Below, in pieces: positions 1 through 5,420 of a DNA stretch of 12,977 bases; position 1 is the first letter of the stretch; every line of letters begins with the position of its first letter. The stretch comes from Pseudomonadota bacterium (GTDB lineage: Bacteria > Pseudomonadota > Alphaproteobacteria > Paracaedibacterales > CAIULA01). The notes beneath the pieces were generated by a model that saw only the letters and a program-made list of their open reading frames with translations, made no database searches and was not told the DNA's origin. The position numbers and the translations under genes were made by a program. The stretch is from contig JAJZHT010000017.1 of the NCBI GenBank assembly GCA_021804455.1, forward strand, positions 1 to 12,977. Direction: 5' to 3'.

Positions 1-712
1 GACACGTTTCAATCCCTTCACCAATGGCACGACACTCCAGACTTTCGCCATTGAACTGAACGGCTCCTCCTGTTGCTTTGCCCTTGATTTTCTTGGGGCA
101 CTCAACAGCTGCTTTGCTACAGCCCTCCCTGCTCAAATAGGTCCTATGAAGAGCTTTGATATCAGCAGAAGGATAAACCTGGATTTTAGCCACCATCGCT
201 GGATACTGGCCTTTACAGTACCAACGCCCCTCATTGCTTTGTTGCCAATAGTCAAGACAAGGATGGTATCGTAACGAGGGGGGAGGAAAAATGGTGAGAG
301 ATCGGGATTGTAAGTAGCAATCCACAAGCGTATTCTCAGCACTCTGTGTTTCTTGCCATATTTTATCAACGGACCGTTGATCCCTTATGTCTGTATTGGC
401 TAACTCAAAAGCGGGAAGGTTTTCAGAAAAGGTGCTTGAAAAAGAAGAACGAAAACCGCCTCTTGAGGGACTCTCTGGTAAGAGAATCCCAAGAGCTCTT
501 AAATCCTCCATCACCCTTTGCCAAGAGCATCCAGCATAACAATGCACCACAAGAGAACCGTTGTGTCCTCGTACAAGCGATAAATTCTTCCCAAACCGGT
601 TGGGGTGAGAAGGACACTTGGTAATCCAGGAGTCCTTGTGGCGAAAAGCTTTAGCATCCAGTCTCTTCGCAAGGGTTTGAAGGTCGTCAAAACGAGGGGG
701 AAAAATATCCAT
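1..712 (-). CDS. Plasmid/phage-type DNA primase with CHC2-like zinc finger and start of Toprim domain (partial, C-terminus off the left edge)
   Basis: The minus strand is open from ATG at 712 to the window edge, 237 codons without a stop. Residues 33-62 hold a zinc-finger pattern typical of phage and plasmid primases: C33-P-S-H36, then H57-C58-Y-A-G-C62. A later segment, SLRYHPCLDYW, then YPAMVAKIQ and LHRTYLS, and finally GGAVQ ... AIGEGIET, matches the order seen in CHC2/Toprim primase-helicase-like proteins; GEGIET is the acidic start of the Toprim fold, which coordinates the metal for primer synthesis. The rest of Toprim and any helicase domain lie outside the window. The ATG has an AAGGGA ribosome site 9 nt upstream. 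The gene lies 84 nt behind the HTH gene on the same strand, so the two are probably co-transcribed. Motifs are seen directly; the role in element replication is inferred from the family and from the neighbouring rep gene. Confidence 0.85.
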   Translation of the reverse strand, partial: MDIFPPRFDDLQTLAKRLDAKAFRHKDSWITKCPSHPNRFGKNLSLVRGHNGSLVVHCYAGCSWQRVMEDLRALGILLPESPSRGGFRSSFSSTFSENLPAFELANTDIRDQRSVDKIWQETQSAENTLVDCYLQSRSLTIFPPPSLRYHPCLDYWQQSNEGRWYCKGQYPAMVAKIQVYPSADIKALHRTYLSREGCSKAAVECPKKIKGKATGGAVQFNGESLECRAIGEGIETC

Positions 713-725
713 ACCCAAGATTCCC

Positions 726-785
726 TTATTGATTTCCACTGAAAAGAAGTGCGGACTGTTGAGGAAAGATTTTATCCGCGATCAT
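726..785 (-). CDS. Possible 19-codon leader ORF ahead of the primase
   Basis: ATG at 785 is preceded by a strong AAGGGGAAG ribosome site about 6-8 nt away and encodes 19 residues (MIADKIFPQQSALLFSGNQ). Its TAA stop overlaps the AAGGGA ribosome site of the primase, an arrangement that could couple translation of the two. No homology is recognised and the length is near chance, so this may be only the spacer between the HTH gene and the primase. Confidence 0.2.
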   Translation of the reverse strand: MIADKIFPQQSALLFSGNQ

Positions 786-796
786 GCCGCTTCCCC

Positions 797-1075
797 TTAG
801 AGAACAATCCTCGTGCAAGGCCGTTCCTCTTGTTTTTCTGGGGGTTTTTCCTTTGAGCGGTAAAAAGCAGTGGTTGTCATTTTGCCTTTAGAGACCAACC
901 ATTCGATTAAGTCCCCTTTGTAGTAAAAGATGCGACCTGGTTTGATAAACTTTGGCCCTGTCCCCCGTGACCTCATCATGGCCAAGGTTTTCAAAGAAAG
1001 GCCAAGATACTTGGCAGCATTCAGAGTATCAAGACGTCCATCGGGATACTCAAAAAAGTTCAGTTCTTGATTCAT
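797..1075 (-). CDS. Small excisionase/AlpA-like helix-turn-helix protein
   Basis: This 92-residue protein has a MerR-type winged HTH of the HTH_17/excisionase kind at residues 15-65: DTLNAAKYLGLSLKTLAMM, then the wing RGTGPKFIKPGRIFYYKGDLIEWL. The tail is basic and probably disordered (KEKPPEKQEERP). Such proteins act as excision factors or as transcription activators of integrative elements. I start it at ATG 1075 because homology begins there; an upstream in-frame start at 1147 would add 24 unrelated residues and overlap the promoter. The ribosome site is weak. It leads the transcription unit that continues into the primase, so it may control or accompany element replication. Family assignment is fairly sure; regulator versus excisionase cannot be settled here. 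Confidence 0.8.
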   Translation of the reverse strand: MNQELNFFEYPDGRLDTLNAAKYLGLSLKTLAMMRSRGTGPKFIKPGRIFYYKGDLIEWLVSKGKMTTTAFYRSKEKPPEKQEERPCTRIVL

Positions 1076-1113
1076 AACGAAATGTTTTTGTGCTGTATTA
1101 CAATCTATAGACC

Positions 1114-1142
1114 ATAATAGAACTATTTTGACAAAAAGACAA
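1114..1142 (-). promoter_or_regulatory. Candidate promoter of the HTH-primase operon, with a palindrome
   Basis: Reading leftward, TTGTCT (1142-1137) and TATTAT (1119-1114) are separated by exactly 17 nt, predicting a start about 30 nt before ATG 1075. An inverted repeat AATAG-AA-CTATT (1116-1127) lies over the -10 side and could be an operator. Another small palindrome, TTTTG-A-CAAAA, sits in the spacer. This is pattern matching only. Confidence 0.5.
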
Positions 1143-1156
1143 TACACAAGAATAAA
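1128..1156 (+). promoter_or_regulatory. Candidate promoter of the ribbon-helix-helix gene
   Basis: A perfect TTGACA (1128-1133) is followed after 17 nt by AATAAA (1151-1156, four of six matches), giving a leader of about 65 nt to ATG 1228. A second, poorer pair is TTGAAA (1171-1176) with TTAAAT (1193-1198). The first set lies inside the opposite-strand promoter, so the two promoters overlap physically. Confidence 0.4.
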
Positions 1157-1227
1157 ATTGACTTTTTGTGTTGAAAGAAAACACTCATAATGTTAAATAG
1201 TAAGAAAAACGCAGAATAAGAACCAAT

Positions 1228-1761
1228 ATGGCGAAGAAAAGTGACAAAAAAGGGGGGGGCAAACTCTCCCGTTCTGAGACAGTCACCGTACGGCTGGATG
1301 CCGAACTTCGCTATCTGGTAGAGCTGGCTAAACGAAAACAAAGAAGAACTGTTTCCAGCTATATTGAGTGGGCAACCGAAGAAAGTTTATCCAAGATCCC
1401 GATGACAGAAGACCCCTTCGAGGGTCCCGTCATGCTTTCGGATCACCGAACTCGTTTATGGGATACCGATGAAGCGGATCGCTTTGTTAAACTCGCCATG
1501 AATTTTCCTTCACTCCTAACATATCAGGAGCAAATTCTCTGGAAACTTATCCGAGAAAATGGTTATGTATGGCCCCAAGGGAAAAAGGGATCTCTTGACT
1601 TAAAAAAGGTGCGTGAAAAATGGGAAGATTTTCAAAAGGTGGCTCGGGGAGATGCCAACAAGTCAATTCTCCCAAACATCGATAAAACACCCGAGGAACC
1701 TCAACAAACCGATACCCCCCAGGAAAGTCTCCTTCCTCCTCGGGAAGAGGTTTCTGCCTGA
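1228..1761 (+). CDS. Ribbon-helix-helix-like protein of unknown role, with an A6G8 tract near its start
   Basis: The 177-residue product has an N-terminal segment (about 17-55: ETVTVRLDAELRYLVELAKR, then a TVSSYIEWATEESL helix) that reads as a ribbon-helix-helix DNA-binding fold. This fold is common in plasmid regulators and antitoxins. Residues 58-145 (DPFEGPVM ... LWDTDEADRFVKLA ... ILWKLIRENGYVWPQG) form a second, largely helical part that I do not recognise. The tail is rich in Pro, Glu and Gln. The extreme N-terminus (MAKKSDKKGGGK) is encoded by six A followed by eight G at 1246-1259, a tract prone to slippage. The gene diverges from the HTH-primase unit and converges on the WGR-like gene with a 10-nt gap. 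The ribosome site is weak (AATAAGAA). DNA binding is inferred; the target is unknown. Confidence 0.7.
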   Translation: MAKKSDKKGGGKLSRSETVTVRLDAELRYLVELAKRKQRRTVSSYIEWATEESLSKIPMTEDPFEGPVMLSDHRTRLWDTDEADRFVKLAMNFPSLLTYQEQILWKLIRENGYVWPQGKKGSLDLKKVREKWEDFQKVARGDANKSILPNIDKTPEEPQQTDTPQESLLPPREEVSA

Positions 1762-1771
1762 AGGAAAAACA

Positions 1772-2167
1772 TCACCTTGAAAGAGGGTCAGAAGCGAGCG
1801 ATGTTTTGAGACTCGATCTTTTAGAATTCACCACCCCCTCCTCCTCCTTGAATTGTTTATGCTGTTCAGGAATAAGCCAAACCAAGAAGCCGTCTTCCTG
1901 AGAAGGAGCCCTCGAAACTATGTGATAACAACACCCCAAGCGCTTAGGCGCTCGCAACCGTCTTTGCAGAATCTTATGCACAAAAGAGCGCGCTTCCTCT
2001 TGGGTGGCAAACGAATAATTTTTCAAACATCCCCGGCTCCCATGACGGCCAAACGCTACCGTCACTCCCCAATGCCCCAACAAAACCCTCATCACCATGA
2101 TATCATAGTCACGATCTACGTTTCTTTGTCGATTCACGGCCCTCAGTTTTAAATGAAAAAGAGACAT
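1772..2167 (-). CDS. WGR-like domain protein
   Basis: The product has 131 residues. Positions 22-85 carry the hallmarks of a WGR-type domain: a strand, then HWGVTVAFGRHGSRG (W33, G34, and the GR-GS-G turn at 40-46), then YSFATQEEARSFVHKILQRR, the usual helix with F.t.eeA. This domain is named for its Trp-Gly-Arg motif and occurs in nucleic-acid-associated proteins and in short stand-alone proteins on alphaproteobacterial plasmids. The remaining C-terminal part is polar and unstructured in appearance. ATG 2167 has AAGGAG six nt upstream, a strong ribosome site. The gene starts 26 nt after rep on the same strand, so it is probably in the rep operon. Its function there is unknown. Confidence 0.65.
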   Translation of the reverse strand: MSLFHLKLRAVNRQRNVDRDYDIMVMRVLLGHWGVTVAFGRHGSRGCLKNYSFATQEEARSFVHKILQRRLRAPKRLGCCYHIVSRAPSQEDGFLVWLIPEQHKQFKEEEGVVNSKRSSLKTSLASDPLSR

Positions 2168-2193
2168 CCTTCACTCCTTATCCCCGTCTAAAA

Positions 2194-3597
2194 TCACTCT
2201 ATCCTTTTCCAATCCCCCCGCGCTTCTTTTTCCAACAGCCAAACGTTTCCGTGAAGGATCTTCTGAGCAAGGGTTGAAGCCCCACTCAATGAAACACCAA
2301 CCGTTTTCTGAAGACTGTCGACGAGGCAGAAATCGCCTGCGGCCCCTTCCCATGACTCATGGGTTTCTTCGAACCTTGAAAAGGCTTTTCGCACCTGAGA
2401 ACCATAGTGGGTCAGAACATAATCCCGGGCAAAGGCACTGTTAATGCTGAAATCCATCTCACCGTTGGGAGAACGTGTGGCCACAAAGTCCGTGCTGTGA
2501 ATCCACGCCTGATAGGTTACAGGACCCAACGTCTGGTAAAGACTCTCTTTGACCTCCTTGTCCACTGAAGTCTCGGCCTTGGTCAGCGCTTCTTCAAGGC
2601 TTAAAGTTGGCAAAACCGTGGAATCAGAAATCGGATCTTTTTTAAGAATTTGGCAGGACGGAGATTTTTCTTCCCAAATCTCAAAGAAATGGGCGTTATG
2701 CCACGAATCCTCAATGGTTTTGGGTGTCAGAAGAAATCCGATGCTGATCAAAAAAAGATCCGAACTCTTCATCGCCTTCTTGCCCGTCAAAAACGGATTG
2801 TTGGCAACCTTGGTTAGATATTCTCGAAACCTCTCTAACGCCACGACAGGATCGTCGCCAAAATGGGACTTCTGAAGCTGTTGGACCGCTTTCTTGAAGG
2901 TTGTTTCCACAAGAATCACGGGGTGATCCAGAACAGGCAAAAGAATTTCTTTCACAGCCTTCAGAGCCTCCTCAGCAAAGGAACAATTCTCCTCGGTTCT
3001 GGGAAGATCTTGAGAGGATAGGTCGTTGACTTCAGGGAAACAGCCAACAGGATCGGAGGATTTATTTTCATTTTTAGGTAAATTTTTTGTTTGACACGCG
3101 TACGCGTTGTTTAACTGTATTTTGTATTTACGAATCAATATAGGAGGCAAAATCGGCTTGTCATGCCTGGAAATCTGCGGGGTTTCAGAATAATTTATCT
3201 CGGCAACTTGCTCAGATAAATGGGAAGTCTGACCACAGTTCTTAATCTTTAAAAACGTCTCCGTCGGTACGACCCTCAACTTGATCTGGTGGTTTTTCCA
3301 GCGAACCCTCTGAATGAGAAAAAGTCCTTGGGATTCCAATTCTCTTAATCCTCTTCCCACCGTACAAGAGGACCGTCCCATAAGACGGCCCAATGTCCCC
3401 ATATCTGTCCAAGAGGTGCCATCCCCACCCTCTTCAAGGTTCTTCCTGTAAAAATGGTAAAGCGTGTTGGCCAGTTTGGCCGAAGATTCCTTGTTCTTCT
3501 GACAGGTATTCTTAACCCGCTTATTAAGAGAGACAACCTGCTCCTCTCTGTTTTTGATTGTTGTTAGGGATTTTACACTCTGTTTACATACGGTCAT
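2194..3597 (-). CDS. Putative plasmid replication initiator: winged helix plus DnaA domain I-like C-terminal region
   Basis: With ATG at 3597 the product is 467 residues. Residues about 40-112 form a winged helix: a helix (SAKLANTLYHFYRKNL), then WTDMGTLGRLMGRSSCTVGR, GLRELESQGLFLIQRV and the wing. A central block, NPFLTGKKAM ... FLLTPKTIEDSW (about 267-299), resembles the FL-G ... F.WLL.P.NI segment of phage and plasmid replication proteins. Residues about 348-406 (VKESLYQTLGPVTYQAWI, then MDFSINSAFARDYVLTHYG) resemble DnaA domain I, as in the DnaA-like Rep proteins on Rickettsia plasmids. No AAA+ ATPase domain is present, so it is not DnaA itself. The long acidic linker (about 155-205) is AT-rich at DNA level. 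I prefer ATG 3597, with AGGAAG 10 nt upstream, over an in-frame GTG at 3639. WGR follows 26 nt downstream. The Rep role is inferred from domain order and context. Confidence 0.7.
   Translation of the reverse strand: MTVCKQSVKSLTTIKNREEQVVSLNKRVKNTCQKNKESSAKLANTLYHFYRKNLEEGGDGTSWTDMGTLGRLMGRSSCTVGRGLRELESQGLFLIQRVRWKNHQIKLRVVPTETFLKIKNCGQTSHLSEQVAEINYSETPQISRHDKPILPPILIRKYKIQLNNAYACQTKNLPKNENKSSDPVGCFPEVNDLSSQDLPRTEENCSFAEEALKAVKEILLPVLDHPVILVETTFKKAVQQLQKSHFGDDPVVALERFREYLTKVANNPFLTGKKAMKSSDLFLISIGFLLTPKTIEDSWHNAHFFEIWEEKSPSCQILKKDPISDSTVLPTLSLEEALTKAETSVDKEVKESLYQTLGPVTYQAWIHSTDFVATRSPNGEMDFSINSAFARDYVLTHYGSQVRKAFSRFEETHESWEGAAGDFCLVDSLQKTVGVSLSGASTLAQKILHGNVWLLEKEARGDWKRIE
3096..3107. repeat. 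Perfect 12-bp palindrome inside rep
   Basis: ACGCGTACGCGT is a perfect palindrome, in effect two tandem ACGCGT units. It is flanked by imperfectly symmetric arms, GTTTGACA to the left and TTGTTTAAC to the right. It sits in the linker-coding, AT-rich part of rep. A GC-only symmetric island in AT-rich DNA is a possible binding site or origin element, but could also be chance. Confidence 0.4.
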
Positions 3598-3622
3598 ATC
3601 CAATGTTCTTCCTATAAAAACA

Positions 3623-3650
3623 TTGACACAACAGGACACTATGGTAAAAT
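3623..3650 (+). promoter_or_regulatory. Near-consensus promoter divergent from rep
   Basis: A perfect TTGACA (3623-3628) is followed after 16 nt by TAAAAT (3645-3650, five of six). It points away from rep, with a predicted start near G3657. No credible protein gene follows; a strong terminator does, about 60 nt downstream. It is among the best promoter matches in the window. Confidence 0.6.
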
Positions 3651-3656
3651 CACATT

Positions 3657-3750
3657 GGTTTTGGTTTGTGATTGGACCAGAAGGTCTGTTCCGTCAAATA
3701 GTTACAATAAAGAAAAGGCTCTCGTTTGCTGACGAGAGCCTTTTCTGCTT
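3657..3750 (+). ncRNA. Predicted ~90-nt small RNA next to rep (candidate copy-number control RNA)
   Basis: The transcript is bounded by the promoter at 3623-3650 and the hairpin at 3711-3746. Its body contains a small stem-loop, GACC-AGAA-GGTC (3675-3686), a single-stranded AU-rich stretch, and then the terminator stem. This two-hairpin layout, opposite to and just upstream of a rep gene, is what counter-transcribed RNAs of plasmids look like. It would be antisense to the rep leader only if rep transcription begins to the right of about 3660. I found TTGACG at 3697-3692 as a possible rep -35 but no matching -10, so the antisense relation is unproven. A 74-codon ORF crosses this span but overlaps rep coding sequence and the terminator and has no family features. 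Confidence 0.45.
3711..3746. terminator. Bidirectional rho-independent terminator
   Basis: A perfect 15-bp stem, AGAAAAGGCTCTCGT (3711-3725) with ACGAGAGCCTTTTCT (3732-3746), closes a 6-nt loop TTGCTG. The A-run on one side and the T-run on the other let it work in both directions. It would stop leftward transcripts from the repressor pair at 3795-4275 before rep, and rightward transcripts from the promoter at 3623. Confidence 0.85.
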
Positions 3751-3794
3751 TCTGAAGGGGTTTTTTCTTAAGTCCTGATTAGGACAATCCAAGC

Positions 3795-4040
3795 TCATTG
3801 TTTGGCTCCCCTTTTGCCTCGCGAGGTGTTATGGGAGGATGCGCCATCCATACGATGGTTCATATCCCTAAACATCTCACGCCCATAAGCTTCGTTTTTA
3901 TCCATACGCTCTTCAAATCTCTTTTCTCCTCGATCCATCCCGGCTTCGATCGTGTCGATACTCTTTTTATTCAGGCGATCAAAAAAATAGCAAGTCGCTG
4001 TTGTATGATCCTCAAGACGAATAAGATGTGACCAATCCAC
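3795..4040 (-). CDS. Small charged, probably coiled-coil protein, coupled to the YdaS-like gene
   Basis: This 81-residue product starts at GTG 4040, in the sequence TGATGTGG, one base after the TGA stop of the upstream gene. GGAG lies 7 nt before the GTG, so translation is very likely coupled. Residues 20-62 (DRLNKKSIDTIEAGMDRGEK, FEERMDKNEAYGREMFRDMN) are strongly charged and helical with a heptad-like pattern. The tail (SRGKRGAKQ) is basic. No signal peptide, membrane segment or known domain is visible. An ATG at 4042 in another frame gives only a short hydrophobic peptide and is less likely. The pairing with a Cro/YdaS-type repressor suggests a two-gene regulatory or toxin-antitoxin-like unit, but nothing in the protein itself shows toxicity. 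Confidence 0.5.
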   Translation of the reverse strand: MDWSHLIRLEDHTTATCYFFDRLNKKSIDTIEAGMDRGEKRFEERMDKNEAYGREMFRDMNHRMDGASSHNTSRGKRGAKQ

Positions 4041-4041
4041 A

Positions 4042-4275
4042 TCACTTCTCCTGTTCTAAGTCTTCCCACGGGAAGTCTGGAAGTAAGTCTTTTTTTGTTA
4101 TTTGCCCTTCTGTTATTTTCTCTATTTTTATGGCGTTGATGACTGTCATTCCAGACCGTCCACTCGTCCAATCCAAAAGCGTTTTATAAGATACTCCCAC
4201 CTTAATAGCCAAGTTTTGTCTTCCTCCAACGAGTTCTGAGGCTTTTTTAACAGCTTCTGGGTTTCCTTTAGCCAA
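4042..4275 (-). CDS. YdaS/Cro-like helix-turn-helix repressor
   Basis: The 77-residue product begins with EAVKKASELVGGRQNLAIKV, then GVSYKTLLDWTSGRSGM and TVINAIKIEKITEGQITKKD. This is the pattern of short Cro/YdaS proteins: a helix, a turn with G-G-x-Q-x-L-A, a recognition helix (YKTLLDW), then the A-x-x-I-E-x-x-T-x-G-x-I/V segment. Such proteins repress divergent phage or plasmid promoters, and some behave as antitoxins. The start is TTG at 4275 with AAGAAG about 9 nt upstream; no in-frame ATG lies nearby. Three ATGAAT half-sites lie directly upstream, consistent with autoregulation. It overlaps the coding context of the next gene through TGATGTGG. Confidence 0.75.
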   Translation of the reverse strand: MAKGNPEAVKKASELVGGRQNLAIKVGVSYKTLLDWTSGRSGMTVINAIKIEKITEGQITKKDLLPDFPWEDLEQEK

Positions 4276-4292
4276 TTTACGTTTCTTCTTAA

Positions 4293-4335
4293 ATGAATTT
4301 TTTTTATGAATATCTCATTCATTGTAGAAAGTCAA
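4293..4335 (-). promoter_or_regulatory. Candidate promoter and operator of the YdaS-like unit
   Basis: Leftward TTGACT (4335-4330) and TATTCA (4312-4307) are 17 nt apart. Half-sites ATGAAT (4293-4298), ATGAAT (4306-4311) and the inverted ATTCAT (4317-4322) cluster over and beside the -10. The central pair forms ATGAAT-5 nt-ATTCAT. This is the position expected for an autorepressor operator. The -10 match is weak. Confidence 0.4.
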
Positions 4336-4420
4336 CACCACCTCCTAATTTTTCTGTTGACAACATAACCCCCCTTTCTACCATGCATATAAAATTCAAA
4401 AAAATGTTTGAGATAAAATA

Positions 4421-4891
4421 ATGAACTTCCAATTAAAACAAAACCTTCCCAGCGTTTTGTCTAAATATCAAGAATGGCTCAAATTGGTTCATCATAAGCA
4501 GTTTCCCTTAATAGAAGAACAACGCAATCTTCGTGGTGATCTCAGCGGTTTCTATTTCAAGGACTAAGATTTTTCTGACTATGTCTTTGGAGAATACCCA
4601 TTTCGAAAGATTCCCTTTCATTCATTCAACCCTAAAAGGAGTCTGGGATCAGGATGTGTATTTTGAGAGTGCCTTCTGGTAGACGTGACCTTTTCCAATG
4701 CTTATGGGAAACGCGCAGAATTTAGTGGCACAACCTTGCGCTCTTCAGATTTAAGTCATTCGTTTTGGATGGATGCTGATTTTGTGGACGCAGACATGAA
4801 TGGAATTAAGGCTGTTGGGTCTTTTTTCAGCGGCGCTAATTTAGGAGAAGTAAAGATGATAAATGATGTGGGTTTAGCCTGGCTCATCTAA
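4421..4891 (+). pseudogene. Degenerate pentapeptide-repeat protein
   Basis: ATG 4421 opens [20 protein letters not shown] and runs 48 codons to an in-frame TAA at 4565. The same frame then continues with DFSDYVF. Next, a +1 frame over about 4620-4680 reads [18 protein letters not shown], and the original frame resumes with VTFSNAYGKRAEFSGTTLRS, SDLSHSFWMDADFVDADMNG, SFFSGANLG. The A/S/D-(L/F)-x-x repeats (DLSG, DFSD, EFSG, DLSH, DFVD, NLGE) are those of pentapeptide-repeat proteins, which fold as a right-handed beta helix. One stop and two compensating frameshifts make it non-functional. Traces such as HLSSDAWEKVEKDSAF in another frame may extend it to about 4940. ATG 4685 could open a residual fragment, but no ribosome site is evident. 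Confidence 0.75.
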
Positions 4892-4980
4892 GTTCAGATG
4901 CTTGGGAAAAAGTTGAAAAAGATAGTGCTTTCTAGTGGCGAACAACATATCCATCGTACGCTTAAATTTGGGTTTTAACC

Positions 4981-5009
4981 TTATAAAGGCATAGGAAACA
5001 ATGTATAAT
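4981..5009 (+). promoter_or_regulatory. Possible promoter of the zinc-ribbon gene
   Basis: A perfect -10 hexamer TATAAT (5004-5009) has a poor -35 (TTATAA, 4981-4986) 17 nt upstream. Nothing else of note is visible in the 236 nt between the pentapeptide pseudogene and the zinc-ribbon gene. Confidence 0.25.
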
Positions 5010-5127
5010 TACTAAAGATATTATATGTCTTTAAAAGAGAACTCTTACCTTTAACACGAGTTTGTGTCGTTTCAAGAAAGACCCAAACAGTCTCACCTTT
5101 AAACAATTGAATTCAGGAGGAATTTTT

Positions 5128-5280
5128 ATGGAAAATAATATGGCAACGGGCATCCAAACTTATAAATGTATGCGGTGCGCAGAGGACTATGAGGTTGAGA
5201 TAGAATACCCCAACTGTGATCATTTGTGTAGTTACTGTGGAATTTACCTTCGTAGTTTAGATGAGGATCAATCATGTTAA
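5128..5280 (+). CDS. 50-residue zinc-ribbon protein
   Basis: ATG 5128 follows a perfect AGGAGG ribosome site with a 7-nt spacer, which fixes the start; a longer in-frame reading from 5062 has no such signal. The product has two cysteine pairs, C-M-R-C near residue 16 and C-S-Y-C near residue 36, with about 16 residues between them plus a further Cys and His (NCDHLC). This is the layout of a zinc ribbon. It has no other domain. The last codons overlap the start of the YqaJ-type remnant (ATGTTAA), so the two were once an operon. Small zinc-ribbon proteins next to recombination genes occur in phages and plasmids; this one may bind nucleic acid, but no function can be assigned. Confidence 0.7.
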   Translation: MENNMATGIQTYKCMRCAEDYEVEIEYPNCDHLCSYCGIYLRSLDEDQSC

Positions 5281-5369
5281 CCGCTGAACAACTTCAATTG
5301 AGGAAGACGGGCATTAGCGGTAGTGATGCTGCCGCCATACGTGTAAAAAGGACACATAGGGACTGGTAA
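5274..5369 (+). pseudogene. N-terminal remnant of a YqaJ-type phage exonuclease/recombinase
   Basis: Thirty-one codons read MLTAEQLQLRKTGISGSDAA, then AIRVKRTHRDW and a stop. The first 22 residues match the conserved opening of YqaJ/lambda-exonuclease-like proteins, in which LRxTGIGGSDAAAI forms part of the nuclease fold. After AAI (about 5340) the resemblance ends abruptly and the frame closes. Full-length members have a few hundred residues and carry the catalytic acidic residues further on, so this is a truncated remnant. The start overlaps the zinc-ribbon stop. The break point faces the decayed integrase that follows on the other strand, which suggests a deletion joined the two. Confidence 0.7.
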
Positions 5370-5420
5370 AAATGCTTTGTAACTCTTGCATATACTGGCT
5401 TTTTTCAAACTCATTTCAAG

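Noticed and set aside
133..624. Three ORFs (133-369 minus, 423-617 minus, 346-624 plus) at the left edge
   Set aside because: All lie in wrong frames of the primase gene, which is open from 712 to the window edge and carries recognisable zinc-finger and Toprim motifs.
1853..2152. 99-codon plus-strand ORF
   Set aside because: Shadow of the WGR-like gene on the other strand; no ribosome site or family features.
3554..3778. 74-codon plus-strand ORF over the predicted small RNA
   Set aside because: Overlaps the start of rep and reads through a strong terminator; its start lies upstream of the promoter at 3623. The non-coding reading fits better.
3971..4171. 66-codon minus-strand ORF between the repressor and its partner
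   Set aside because: Overlaps both genes in another frame; the repressor motif and the GTG with GGAG explain the DNA better.
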